A stretch of DNA of 64,000 nt, from NCBI RefSeq assembly GCF_900636325.1, contig NZ_LR134263.1:2604001-2668000 (forward strand), read 5' to 3'. Numbering within the stretch: the first letter of the stretch is position 1; each line of letters begins with the position of its first letter. Below are positions 25,048 through 34,034 of the stretch, one piece after another. This stretch comes from Staphylococcus delphini (GTDB lineage Bacteria > Bacillota > Bacilli > Staphylococcales > Staphylococcaceae). The notes beneath the pieces are model-generated. The model saw only the letters and a program-made list of their open reading frames with translations, was not told the DNA's origin and made no database searches. Made by a program: the position numbers and the translations under genes.

Positions 25048-27309
25048 ATGACAGCGATTCATATTCATGGCGCACGTCAAAACAACTTAAAAAATATTGA
25101 CGTCTCCATTCCAAAACATCAGTTAACGGTCGTAACTGGGCGTTCAGGATCCGGCAAGTCTTCCCTTGTCTTTAATACGATTGCCGCTGAATCCGAACGA
25201 CTGTTGAACGAAACCTATTCGAGTTATATTCAGCACCAATTGACGCAATATGAAAAACCGGATGTTGACCATATTGAAAACTTGCCCGTCGCTATGGTTA
25301 TCAATCAAAAAAGACTCGGTGGCAATTCGCGCTCAACGGTCGGTACCATTTCAGACATTTATGCGTCCGTCCGGCTATTGTGGTCGCGTATTGGCACACC
25401 TTTCGTCGGTTACTCAGACGTCTTTTCGTTCAATAATCCGAATGGGATGTGTGAACATTGTCAAGGACTCGGTTATGTCGAGGATATCGACTTGAACGAA
25501 CTGCTCGATTTCGACAAATCTTTAAATGAAGATGCGATTCGCTTCCCGTCATTTAAGCCGGATAGTTGGCGCGGGAAACGGTATCGCTATTCGGGTTTGT
25601 TTGATAATGATAAAAAGCTCAAAGACTACACAAAGGAAGAGCTTGCTACGTTTCTTTACACCGAGCCGACACGTTTGAAAAATCCACCCGCAGAATGGCC
25701 TAGAACTGCAAAATTTGAAGGGTTAATTCACCGGTTCCGACGCTCATTTTTAATTAATGATAACTTTGAGAAGAAACGCTTTTTAAAGGACGTTGAACGC
25801 GTAGTCACCAAGCAAACATGCCCTGTCTGTCACGGACAACGCTTAAATCAAAAAGTGCTCAGCTGTAAAATTCACGGCTTGAACATTGCCGATTTTACAG
25901 CACTGACGATTGAAGAAACCCTTCCCTTTTTAGAGCAAATCGACAGCGACAAAGCGACTTATATTATCGAACCATTGAAAGCCCAACTCCAAGCTTTGAA
26001 TGATATTGGGCTGAACTATTTAACGCTCGCCCGTGAAACAACGACCCTTTCTGGCGGGGAGTCACAACGGATTAAGCTGATTCGTCACTTGAACAGTCCG
26101 TTAACCGACCTCGTGTACATTATCGACGAACCGAGTGTTGGTTTACATCCTGCAGATATTGAAAAAATTAACGAAATTATGCTCAATATCCGTGATAAAG
26201 GCAACACCGTCATCATCGTCGAACACGATCCCGACGTCATCAAAATTGCGGATCACGTGATTGACATCGGACCTGGCGCAGGGAAACATGGCGGCCAGAT
26301 TACATTTGAAGGCAGTTATGCACAACTTAAACAGTCCGATACCGATACAGCGCGCGCATTGACACGTCAACATCACTTGAAACAGTCAACGATTCGTGAC
26401 AATCAAGCATGGTTACATTTAGAACATTTGCAACACAACAACTTACAAGACGTCTCTGTCGCGATCCCGAAAAATGCGCAAACGGTGGTGACAGGTGTCG
26501 CAGGTTCAGGGAAAAGCTCCTTAATTAAAGGCGGTTTTGCGAAACATGAAGATGCGATACTCATAGATCAAAAAGGCGTACACACTTCCAACCGGTCGAA
26601 TTTATTAACGTACACAGGTATTTTCGACGACGTTCGTGAATTTTTCAGTAAAGCAACAGGACTGAAAAAAAGTATGTTCAGTTATAACTCAGATGGGGCC
26701 TGTCCAAATTGTAACGGGAAAGGCGTACTCAAAACCGAACTCGCCTTTATGCCAGACTTCTCCCAAGTATGCGAAGTATGTAGGGGCACCCGCTATCGTC
26801 CAGAAGTGTTGGAGGCGAAAGTCGACGGTTATTCTATCGCAGACGTGTTAGCACTCACCGTTGAAGAAGGCTTATCACTTTTCCAAACACATGACGCCAT
26901 TGCTCAAACGTTAAGTGCCTTGCAATCTACAGGGCTCGGCTATATGACACTCGGCCAATCACTCGACACCTTATCTGGCGGGGAAATTCAACGGCTCAAA
27001 TTGACGCGCTACATGATTGAACCTGTAACAGAAAAAATATTTATTTTCGATGAGCCATCAACAGGTTTACATGAAGATGATATCCCGATTCTACAAACAC
27101 GCTTTGATCAACTCATTGAAGAAGGTCATACCGTCATCTTAATCGAACATAATATCACGATGATGACACAAGCAGACTGGCTCATTGACGTCGGACCTGG
27201 CGCTGGGAATCAAGGTGGGCGTGTGCTTTATAGCGGCCCACCTGCAGGACTTAAAGACGTCACCGAATCACGCACTGCCCCCCATCTCTTTGGCAGTTTG
27301 TCGGAATAA
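25048..27309 (+). CDS. UvrA-like ABC ATPase paralog (short form)
   Basis: A 753-residue relative of excinuclease subunit UvrA with two ABC ATPase modules. Walker A motifs are GRSGSGKSSL (31-40) and VAGSGKSSL (about 485). Signature motifs are LSGGESQRIK and LSGGEIQRLK. There are four zinc-type CxxC pairs (CEHCQGLG, CPVCHGQR, CPNCNGKG, CEVCRGTR). True UvrA is about 940 residues, so this protein lacks part of the UvrB-interacting and insertion regions. Such paralogs are associated with drug tolerance in some actinomycetes, but the role here is unknown. GAGGTG precedes the ATG. Confidence 0.88.
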   Translation: MTAIHIHGARQNNLKNIDVSIPKHQLTVVTGRSGSGKSSLVFNTIAAESERLLNETYSSYIQHQLTQYEKPDVDHIENLPVAMVINQKRLGGNSRSTVGTISDIYASVRLLWSRIGTPFVGYSDVFSFNNPNGMCEHCQGLGYVEDIDLNELLDFDKSLNEDAIRFPSFKPDSWRGKRYRYSGLFDNDKKLKDYTKEELATFLYTEPTRLKNPPAEWPRTAKFEGLIHRFRRSFLINDNFEKKRFLKDVERVVTKQTCPVCHGQRLNQKVLSCKIHGLNIADFTALTIEETLPFLEQIDSDKATYIIEPLKAQLQALNDIGLNYLTLARETTTLSGGESQRIKLIRHLNSPLTDLVYIIDEPSVGLHPADIEKINEIMLNIRDKGNTVIIVEHDPDVIKIADHVIDIGPGAGKHGGQITFEGSYAQLKQSDTDTARALTRQHHLKQSTIRDNQAWLHLEHLQHNNLQDVSVAIPKNAQTVVTGVAGSGKSSLIKGGFAKHEDAILIDQKGVHTSNRSNLLTYTGIFDDVREFFSKATGLKKSMFSYNSDGACPNCNGKGVLKTELAFMPDFSQVCEVCRGTRYRPEVLEAKVDGYSIADVLALTVEEGLSLFQTHDAIAQTLSALQSTGLGYMTLGQSLDTLSGGEIQRLKLTRYMIEPVTEKIFIFDEPSTGLHEDDIPILQTRFDQLIEEGHTVILIEHNITMMTQADWLIDVGPGAGNQGGRVLYSGPPAGLKDVTESRTAPHLFGSLSE

Positions 27310-27427
27310 GTATGATATTACAATCGCCTGTGAATACACAACATCTCGCCAAGTCTATTGCAGAAGCCGAACAAAGCCACACGATTGCATTAAATTGAAA
27401 TACTTAAACAAGCTCTCATCAACGCAA

Positions 27428-27473
27428 AAACTCCGAGGCTTTCGTCTACTATTCACGAAAAGTCCCGGAGTTT
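27428..27473. terminator. Bidirectional terminator between the UvrA paralog and the IsaB-like gene
   Basis: Inverted repeat AAACTCCG(A)GGCTTTCGT ... ACGAAAAGTCCCGGAGTTT with A and T tracts on both sides, serving two convergent genes. Confidence 0.75.
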
Positions 27474-27514
27474 GTTTTAACTATGACGTTATATGGGCAA
27501 AGTGCACCTCAATC

Positions 27515-28030
27515 TTAACGGCTCTCTTTTGCTTTAATCACAATTGAGTTACCTGAGTAAAATGCGACATGTGTTGTTTTGGCATCATAAATTTCGCCTT
27601 GTTTCACGTGCTCGCGTACAGATTTGTCACTATGATTAATTTTTTCAATCAATAATGTCATGTTGACCAATTTGCCTTCGCTATTAATACCGAAAATGAC
27701 GTCATTTTTCTCGTAGTATGTGACACCTTTTTCTTCATAATATTTTTTCACGTCGTTCCCTACCGCTTTTTTAACGTCAGCGAATGTAGAATCGCCAACT
27801 TTTAAGCCTTCATATTTAAAGTTGTCGTGTTGTAATGCACGGTAAAAGTTTCGGTCCTCTAAAGCTTTATTCCCTTTAAAGTTAAATAAGCCGTTATATG
27901 TGTAATAAGGTGTTTGCTGTTCCGTTGCGGCATGTGCGTCTGCATGGATTGCACTTGACCCAGCTGTTGCCCCTAATAATGTACCTAATGATAAAGTTGT
28001 TGCGACTGCAATTTTTGTAACTTGATTCAT
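27515..28030 (-). CDS. Secreted IsaB-like protein
   Basis: A 171-residue secreted protein. The N-terminus is a signal peptide (basic start, hydrophobic core to about residue 27, probable cleavage after ADAHA). The mature protein begins ATEQQTPYYTYNG. The YYTYNG motif, the NF..AL..DNFK..GLK pattern and the overall size resemble immunodominant staphylococcal antigen B (IsaB) as I remember it. This is a family-level guess: a nucleic-acid-binding, surface-associated protein in S. aureus. I chose the ATG at 28030, with GAGGAG 8 nt upstream, over a GTG at 28039. Confidence 0.65.
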   Translation of the reverse strand: MNQVTKIAVATTLSLGTLLGATAGSSAIHADAHAATEQQTPYYTYNGLFNFKGNKALEDRNFYRALQHDNFKYEGLKVGDSTFADVKKAVGNDVKKYYEEKGVTYYEKNDVIFGINSEGKLVNMTLLIEKINHSDKSVREHVKQGEIYDAKTTHVAFYSGNSIVIKAKESR

Positions 28031-28335
28031 GTGTACCACTCCTCTTTCTCTCGATACTGTTCTAAAAAATTAGGAATTTATGTTATTTGTAATTGTCGAA
28101 TTAAATTTCCACTTTATAATAACTTATATATCATATTGTTCCTTACTCGAATGATAACAAATTAAGATAACATTTTCATCCAAAAGTGTTTCGGTCATTG
28201 GACTGAAATTTTTCTACAACGCTGTACCTAAAAGATGTGTCGGCAATAATTTAAGGAAAGTGCATCTATTGAGCTTTGGTCTATCACTAATGTTATAATG
28301 AATGACATCTTACTATAATCATTGGGGGAAGTATT

Positions 28336-28611
28336 ATGGCTAAAAAATCTAACAAATCATTAAGTGTGCTTTCAACTGCTTTAACAGGCGCAACACTAGT
28401 TGTAGACTTTTACAATTCTTACATTTATCGCTCAAAAAACCGCAAGTTGAGCTACATTTCAGTCGGTCTTGGCTTAGTGGATGTCGTATTAAGCTTCTAT
28501 TTATCACTTGGTGCGAAAAGCAAGTTCACAAAAGCGTGGTCTTTCTTCTCAGCAAGCCGTCAAGTGTGGAGTGGCATTCAAAAAATCCAAGCGATTCGTA
28601 CACGTAGCTAA
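28336..28611 (+). CDS. Small conserved membrane protein, unknown
   Basis: A 91-residue protein with a basic N-terminus, two hydrophobic segments (about residues 10-28 and 38-58) and a basic C-terminal tail. A GGGGGAAG sequence precedes the ATG at the expected distance, and a good terminator follows. I do not recognise a domain. The 300 nt upstream (28040-28335) is AT-rich intergenic sequence that should hold two divergent promoters, but I could not pin down either. Confidence 0.7.
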   Translation: MAKKSNKSLSVLSTALTGATLVVDFYNSYIYRSKNRKLSYISVGLGLVDVVLSFYLSLGAKSKFTKAWSFFSASRQVWSGIQKIQAIRTRS

Positions 28612-28643
28612 TACAAGCGATATCTATATTGTCCTACAACAAA

Positions 28644-28698
28644 TAAAGGCGTGAACATGAAATCCAACGTTACATTGTGATTTCTGTTCGACGCCTTT
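28644..28698. terminator. Bidirectional terminator, convergent genes
   Basis: Long stem AAAGGCGT-AACA-GAAATC ... GATTTC-TGTT-ACGCCTTTT. It ends the small membrane protein transcript on the plus strand and, read the other way, the TetR gene, whose stop codon adjoins it. Confidence 0.8.
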
Positions 28699-29298
28699 TT
28701 ATGTACGATACGCACGATAAACCATTCTCCACGGTCCTTCATACATGAGCTTATAAATGTTTTCGACTTGCGCATCTATCGGCAAACGTTCTTCATCCAA
28801 CACCCATGTGCGCATTAACGACCACATACTGCCTAATACAAAAGCGTGAAAGTAACGAAATGGAATGCCTTCAATTTCATCAGGATTAGGCAATAAACTT
28901 TTGAGGTTTAACGCAATCATATCGCCTAGTTTTTGTTCAATTTCATGGTTACGTCCACTACTTAAAAGCACTTGATAGCGTTCAATATCCTCTGAAATCA
29001 TCGTCAACATCGCTTTCGGAATCTCCTTGAACACAATCGCCGCTTCTTCTACACTATTCAACGCTTTGAGCTGTTTCGCTTTATCATTAAAATTAACTCG
29101 CATCTTTTCCAACACTTCATATTCAATTTGATCCAACAAGTCATATTTATCATAATAATGCTGATAAAATGTCGCACGGTGGACATCCGCGGTATCTGCA
29201 ATTTGTTGTATCGTAATTTTGTCTAACGGTTCAGTTTTTAACAACTGGATAAGTGCGGATTTAATTGCATTCGTTGTTTTACGAATTCGTCGATCCAT
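28699..29298 (-). CDS. TetR/AcrR family transcriptional regulator
   Basis: A 199-residue regulator with an N-terminal TetR helix-turn-helix at about residues 5-50 (IRKTTNAIKSALIQLL ... ITIQQIADTADVHRATFYQHYYDKYDLL) and a helical ligand/dimer domain of the DhaS-like type. The target is unknown; no adjacent divergent gene marks an obvious partner. The start is taken at the ATG at 29298 (MDRRIRKT), with AGGAGG 7 nt upstream. A longer frame begins ten codons earlier, before that site. Confidence 0.88.
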   Translation of the reverse strand: MDRRIRKTTNAIKSALIQLLKTEPLDKITIQQIADTADVHRATFYQHYYDKYDLLDQIEYEVLEKMRVNFNDKAKQLKALNSVEEAAIVFKEIPKAMLTMISEDIERYQVLLSSGRNHEIEQKLGDMIALNLKSLLPNPDEIEGIPFRYFHAFVLGSMWSLMRTWVLDEERLPIDAQVENIYKLMYEGPWRMVYRAYRT

Positions 29299-29518
29299 CT
29301 CACGCCCTCCTCTGCCTCTTTTTGACATCGCTGTTTTTATTATTTTAACATACCTTTCATCGAGCGCATCATGACGGTCATGTTAATCGCACTATCCCCA
29401 AAACCATGTGATTATTACTAATGTGTTAACAGCATATGACATGAAATTCAAACTTTTTGAGATTTGAACCAAAAACAACAAAAATTTTTAGCCCATCCGA
29501 CATTGATGAACATAAATA

Positions 29519-29555
29519 AAAACGTGAGCACTACATTAAAATGCATACTCACGCC
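29519..29555 (-). terminator. Terminator after the LysM/CHAP autolysin gene
   Basis: Minus-strand stem CGTGAG ... ACATT/AATG ... CTCACG followed by TTTTTATTT, a few nt after the stop codon of the autolysin gene. The remaining sequence up to the TetR gene (about 29300-29518) contains no gene. Confidence 0.7.
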
Positions 29556-29563
29556 TTTTTCGA

Positions 29564-30616
29564 TTAATGAATATATTTGAATGAACTTACACGAGAAGCT
29601 GCAACTGTACGATATGTCAAAATACCTGGTGCCGCAGTAAAGTTCATTTCTGATACTAAAATACTACCGTCTGGGTTAATACGCTCTACATAAGAAACGT
29701 GCCCATAGTAACCTAAGTCAGACTGTAAAATGGCGCCCACTGCTGGTTGATGGTTGATTAAATAACCGTCACGCGCTGCATTATCATCCCATGCATTCGC
29801 ATTCCACCAATATGTACTAATTGGCATACCCATTTCTTTACGTTTGTTGAAAACGTACCAAGTACATTGACCCCAATCGTAAAGGTTTTGATGATTAAAT
29901 GTAGGCGAGTTATGCTTTGGCGTTGTTGACGACGGACGTGAAGTCGATTGTGTTGAAGACGTCGACGTTGCTGTACCACTCACTTTTAATTGTTGACCTG
30001 GAAAAATTAAGAACGATGTCAAACCGTTCAAATCCATGATATGGCGATAAGTCGTACCATATTTAGATGCGATTAATGACAATGAATCCCCAGGTTGTAC
30101 TGTGTAATAACTCGCATTTCTTGAAGACGTTCTTGTCGTTGGTTTCGGCGTTGCCTTCTTCGCTGTTGTACTACTTGTTTTGTGGCTTGATGTTGACGGA
30201 CCACTCACGTTTAACTTTTGTCCTGGTAAAATCAAGAAGCTATTCAAACCATTCCAACGCATAATGTTTTGGTATGTTGTTCCATATCTCGCTGCAATGC
30301 CAGATAAAGTGTCCCCGTAACGCACCGTATATACTGTTGATGACGAACTGCTATGACTTGAATTTGATGATTGCGCTGTTGAGCGTGATGTGCTGCTGCC
30401 TCCAGATATATTCAACACTTGGTTTGGAAAAATCAAGTTAGATGTTAGTCCATTACGTTGTTTAAGTTGCGCTATTGTGATGTTATATTTCGTCGCAATA
30501 GACCAAAGAGAATCCCCAGCTTTAACGCGATATGTTGTTGAAGCATCTGCATGTGCTGTTAATGCTGTAGCGGCAGCTGTTGTTCCTAATAATGCTGCGA
30601 TGAACTTTTTACGCAT
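29564..30616 (-). CDS. sle1: LysM-CHAP peptidoglycan hydrolase, Sle1/Aaa type
   Basis: A secreted N-acetylmuramoyl-L-alanine amidase that helps split daughter cells. The 350-residue protein has a signal peptide (to about residue 25, AHADA). Three LysM repeats follow (about 28-71, 95-139 and 168-212; [54 protein letters not shown]), joined by Ser/Thr-rich linkers. The C-terminal CHAP domain has catalytic Cys in [12 protein letters not shown] and His in [10 protein letters not shown]. This order and the length (334 in S. aureus) match Sle1/Aaa. A perfect WalR box lies upstream. Confidence 0.92.
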   Translation of the reverse strand: MRKKFIAALLGTTAAATALTAHADASTTYRVKAGDSLWSIATKYNITIAQLKQRNGLTSNLIFPNQVLNISGGSSTSRSTAQSSNSSHSSSSSTVYTVRYGDTLSGIAARYGTTYQNIMRWNGLNSFLILPGQKLNVSGPSTSSHKTSSTTAKKATPKPTTRTSSRNASYYTVQPGDSLSLIASKYGTTYRHIMDLNGLTSFLIFPGQQLKVSGTATSTSSTQSTSRPSSTTPKHNSPTFNHQNLYDWGQCTWYVFNKRKEMGMPISTYWWNANAWDDNAARDGYLINHQPAVGAILQSDLGYYGHVSYVERINPDGSILVSEMNFTAAPGILTYRTVAASRVSSFKYIH

Positions 30617-30704
30617 TCGTTTCCCTCCTTATTAAGATAGAAGATATTACTCTCATACAGTTTTATATTATACACTGATTATCATGTAGAAATATGTCTG
30701 TTAT

Positions 30705-30721
30705 ATAACATTATGATTACA
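30705..30721 (-). promoter_or_regulatory. WalR (YycF) binding box upstream of sle1
   Basis: On the minus strand TGTAAT-N5-TGTTAT, an exact match to the consensus TGTWAH-N5-TGTWAH. A -10 TATAAT lies downstream at 30667-30672. WalKR control of sle1 is known in S. aureus. The rest of the upstream region, to 30954, shows no gene. Confidence 0.75.
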
Positions 30722-30954
30722 AAAACTGTTATGGCGGTGTTTAGAATAGATATATATTTACTCATGTTTATTTGAGAATTAAAATAATAGCTATCATATT
30801 ATTCATAAAGACATTTTTCTCGAATATTTCTTTTATTTATCTTTCATAATTGTGAGAGATATGACTCCTTCATCATTGTTTATGGAAGAGAATTTATGTA
30901 TTATGATAAAATTTGATACGATCTATCCAACAAGACAAGACGCGATTTCGGTCG

Positions 30955-31236
30955 TTAAAAACTTATGCCAAAAAATAATACAAAAATAATCAAAGGTGTC
31001 AAAACAAATATATTTAGCAAATTGACGATAAACCAAATGAGTCCTACTTTTCGTAACTTCGCATCATCTGAGTTCAGGTGCCACAATGAAAATATGCCAA
31101 CAGCTAATGACGTTGTATCAAAATATAATAATAAATCACCAAGCGCTATCATCAATTGCACACAAATCGGTCCACCAACTATTAAAAATAAGTAATTCAA
31201 AACGTTCACGCTATGTACGACTCTAATCCTATTCAT
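30955..31236 (-). CDS. Small membrane protein, 93 aa, unknown
   Basis: A 93-residue hydrophobic protein with three probable membrane segments (about residues 10-32, 36-50 and 62-92) and a short charged loop (NSDDAKLRKVG). AGGAGG lies 8 nt before the ATG, which makes the start convincing. The gene stands alone; I do not recognise the family. An overlapping frame on the other strand lacks a comparable ribosome binding site. Confidence 0.65.
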   Translation of the reverse strand: MNRIRVVHSVNVLNYLFLIVGGPICVQLMIALGDLLLYFDTTSLAVGIFSLWHLNSDDAKLRKVGLIWFIVNLLNIFVLTPLIIFVLFFGISF

Positions 31237-31711
31237 TGATCACGCCTCCTGTCGAAAGTCCTTAATGTGGTTTTTCATCATAAGATAAACCTAGGGACTA
31301 ATTCTGCAACTTATCAAAATTATAATATTTTTATATGATTTTGATTAGATATATTCGTTTCATACTTATTAAAAAGCGTGCGCATGAAGATAGGACATAA
31401 AAGTTTTTGGTGCTATTGATACCGTATTGGTTTAACTTGCGCGTTCCTGGGACTTACCGCAACTAAATTTGGCACCCACGAAGGTCATTTTTATTTGGCG
31501 GATATAAAAAAGCCATACCATGTTCAAATCGAGACATGGCATGACGTTGTCGAATGTGATTAATTTTATAAACGAGAATCGTGATGGCTTAAGGCTTATT
31601 ATTTTTATTGCTCGTGATTTTGAGAAGCCTAGTGAGCCTTACTATGGGGACAGTAGACAAAATCTTTGTTGCACATGAGATTTCTGTACTGCCTCCTCAA
31701 TCCAACATGAC
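31237..31711. other. Intergenic region without a gene
   Basis: About 475 nt between the small membrane protein and mccB. It has a hairpin with GCCAT-CATGT ... ACATG-GC at about 31509-31543, preceded by AAAAAA, and a weaker repeat (AGGCTTA ... GAGCCTTA, 31590-31645). No ORF with a ribosome binding site is visible. Confidence 0.5.
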
Positions 31712-32854
31712 TTATAATTGATCGAGTGCTTGTTTTAAATCTTCTACAAGATCATCTGTATCTTCAATACCCAATGATAAGCGTACCAAGCCATCCGCAA
31801 TGCCTTCTTTTGCACGAACATCTGCGGGGATAGAAGCATGTGTCATTAAACTTGGTACAGAAATTAAACTTTCAACTGCACCTAAACTTTCTGCTAAGGT
31901 GAAATATTTCGTTTGTCTCACGAGGAATTTTGCTTTTTCTACATCTGCGACTTCGAATGAGATGATACCTGTTGTGCCGTCTGCTTGCGCTTGATGTACG
32001 TCGTAGTTTAAATGTGACGGTTGGCTTGGATGATACACTTTCGTCACTTTGTCATGTTGATTCAACATTTCAACGACAGCTAATGCGTTACGTTCGATTT
32101 GTTCCATACGTAAAGCTAATGTTTTCATCCCACGAATCAGCAAGTAACTGTCTTGAGGTCCTAATACGCCCCCTGTTGAGTTTTGGACAAATGCGATACG
32201 TTCTGCGAGTGTTTCATCTTTAACTGCGACAAGTCCAGCTACAACGTCACTATGACCGCCTAAATATTTCGTCGCTGAATGTACAACGATATCTGCGCCA
32301 AGTGACAACGGTGTTTGATAATATGGCGTCATAAATGTGTTATCCACGACAGTAATGAGTTCGTGTTGCTTGCCGATTTCACTTACTGCTTGAATATCTG
32401 TAATACGTAACAATGGATTGGATGGCGTTTCGATAAATAACATTTTCGTATTATCTTTAATCTTATTTTCAATATTTTGAACATCTGTTGTGTTAACAAA
32501 GTTAAATTCAATACCGAAACGTGTGAAGACGCGTGTCATTGCACGATATGAGCCGCCATATACATCTGAACCGACAATGATGTGGTCGCCTTGGTCTAAC
32601 AACATAATCACTGCACTGATGGCCGCCATGCCTGAACCGAATGCGAAACCGTAATTCCCATGTTCTAAATCAGCAATGACAGACTCGAGTGATGAACGTG
32701 TAGGATTCGCTGTACGTGAGTATTCAAAGCCTTGTCTCAACTCCCCAATCGCATCTTGTTCATACGTACTCGTTTGATAGATCGGCGTCGTCACCGCACC
32801 TGTATATTCATCAGTTGTATTCCCACAATGGATCAATAATGTTTTTTTATTCAT
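31712..32854 (-). CDS. mccB: Cystathionine gamma-lyase / homocysteine gamma-lyase
   Basis: A 380-residue PLP enzyme of the Cys/Met metabolism family. Visible are the PLP-phosphate loop GSGMAAISAV, the FIETPSNPLLRITDI stretch, and the PLP lysine in HSATKYLGGHSDVVAG (near residue 195). The family includes cystathionine gamma-synthase, beta-lyase and gamma-lyase, which sequence alone separates poorly. The pairing with an upstream cysteine-synthase-like gene points to reverse transsulfuration (MccB), making cysteine from cystathionine. Its ATG overlaps the end of mccA by 8 nt, and GGAGGAG lies inside the mccA end. Confidence 0.88.
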   Translation of the reverse strand: MNKKTLLIHCGNTTDEYTGAVTTPIYQTSTYEQDAIGELRQGFEYSRTANPTRSSLESVIADLEHGNYGFAFGSGMAAISAVIMLLDQGDHIIVGSDVYGGSYRAMTRVFTRFGIEFNFVNTTDVQNIENKIKDNTKMLFIETPSNPLLRITDIQAVSEIGKQHELITVVDNTFMTPYYQTPLSLGADIVVHSATKYLGGHSDVVAGLVAVKDETLAERIAFVQNSTGGVLGPQDSYLLIRGMKTLALRMEQIERNALAVVEMLNQHDKVTKVYHPSQPSHLNYDVHQAQADGTTGIISFEVADVEKAKFLVRQTKYFTLAESLGAVESLISVPSLMTHASIPADVRAKEGIADGLVRLSLGIEDTDDLVEDLKQALDQL

Positions 32855-33755
32855 TTAAATCTCCTCCGTATTGAAATATCTTTTTCGACATATAGCGATC
32901 ACTGCCATCAGGAAAAATGGCTACAACTGTTCCTTGTTCTAATCGGGACGCCGCTCGAATCGCACCTTCCAATGCAGCACCTGAAGAACTTCCCGCTAAT
33001 ATGCCTTCGTAACGTGCTAAGTCTTTTACGTGTTGAAAAGCAACCTCATCCGGTACCACTTCGACCGCTTCGATCCATTCTCGTTTTAAAAATTGTGGCC
33101 ACACTTCAACGCCAATGCCTTCTGTATCATGGCGCCCTTTTTCTTGACCACTCAGAATAGAACCGGGTGGCTCAACGACAATCGACTTCACATCATGAGG
33201 TTGGAGCGCCTCTGCTACACCTGCAAATGTGCCACCCGAACCTGCACCCGCAACAAAGTAGTCTAAATCCGGAAGTGCCTCAATGAGTTCAACTGCTAAT
33301 GTGTCCCGGTACGCTGCTGGATTATTGCGCGTTTCAAACTGATTCGTATAAAAAGCACCTGTCTCATCAGCATAGCTTTCGGCCCATTGTCGTGCACCGA
33401 GCATCCCTTCTGCTTGGGGTGTACGATGAATCTCAGCGCCGAGTGCCCTCATAATCGAAATCTTCTCTTCTGAAAAACCTTCTGGCGCAAAAATGACACA
33501 TTTAATGTCATAATGATTTGCAACAATCGCTAGCCCGATACCTGTATTGCCCGCTGTTGCTTCCACAATTTGATCACCGGGGTGAAGCTGACCTTCTTCT
33601 ATCGCATGCTCGATTAAATACTTGGCCAAGCGATCTTTCACACTGCCCCCTGGATTATGCATCTCCAATTTGGCGAAGATTTGCACCCGGTCCGTACTGT
33701 AATGCTCGAGTTGTACAAGCGGTGTCCGGCCAATCAAGTCAAAATTTCTCAACAC
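32847..33755 (-). CDS. mccA: O-acetylserine-dependent cystathionine beta-synthase / cysteine synthase family
   Basis: A 302-residue fold-type II PLP enzyme. The PLP lysine is in NPGGSVKDRLA (about residue 42), the phosphate loop is GSGGTFAG, and the substrate loop is EATAGNTGIGLA. It is shorter than eukaryotic CBS and lacks a CBS domain pair. In the mccAB operon the enzyme condenses homocysteine with O-acetylserine. The reading frame opens with GTG then TTG; GAGGGG is 3 nt from the GTG and 6 nt from the TTG, so the true start may be TTG at 33752. Confidence 0.87.
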   Translation of the reverse strand: MLRNFDLIGRTPLVQLEHYSTDRVQIFAKLEMHNPGGSVKDRLAKYLIEHAIEEGQLHPGDQIVEATAGNTGIGLAIVANHYDIKCVIFAPEGFSEEKISIMRALGAEIHRTPQAEGMLGARQWAESYADETGAFYTNQFETRNNPAAYRDTLAVELIEALPDLDYFVAGAGSGGTFAGVAEALQPHDVKSIVVEPPGSILSGQEKGRHDTEGIGVEVWPQFLKREWIEAVEVVPDEVAFQHVKDLARYEGILAGSSSGAALEGAIRAASRLEQGTVVAIFPDGSDRYMSKKIFQYGGDLNE

Positions 33756-33799
33756 TGTCCCCTCATTTCAACCGTCTAATTCTTAGTTAATACATATGA

Positions 33800-33828
33800 A
33801 TTATAAGATAAATGTGTGTCGGTTTCAA
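33800..33828 (-). promoter_or_regulatory. Promoter of mccAB
   Basis: Minus-strand -35 TTGAAA (33823-33828), 17-nt spacer, -10 TATAAT (33800-33805). AT-rich sequence with ATTCATATGTATTAA follows between promoter and gene, where a CymR operator would be expected, but I cannot confirm one. Confidence 0.65.
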
Positions 33829-34034
33829 TGCTAATCGCTATAAAAATACAAATTATCTTAAAAGCAATCGATATAGCGCTATACAATTGCAAATGAGCGA
33901 TTCAATTATGAGGTACGCATTAAGCATGTTGTCACTTTATGCCTATACATTGCCATCCCATACAAGAAAGCCGCGTTTGCGTTATAATGAAAGCAATCAT
34001 ATGATACATTTCACAGTACAAAGGGGAGAGATGG

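Noticed and set aside
28040-28335. SaeR site in front of the IsaB-like gene
   Set aside because: The region is AT-rich but no TTAAC-N6-TTAAC arrangement was found on the required strand.
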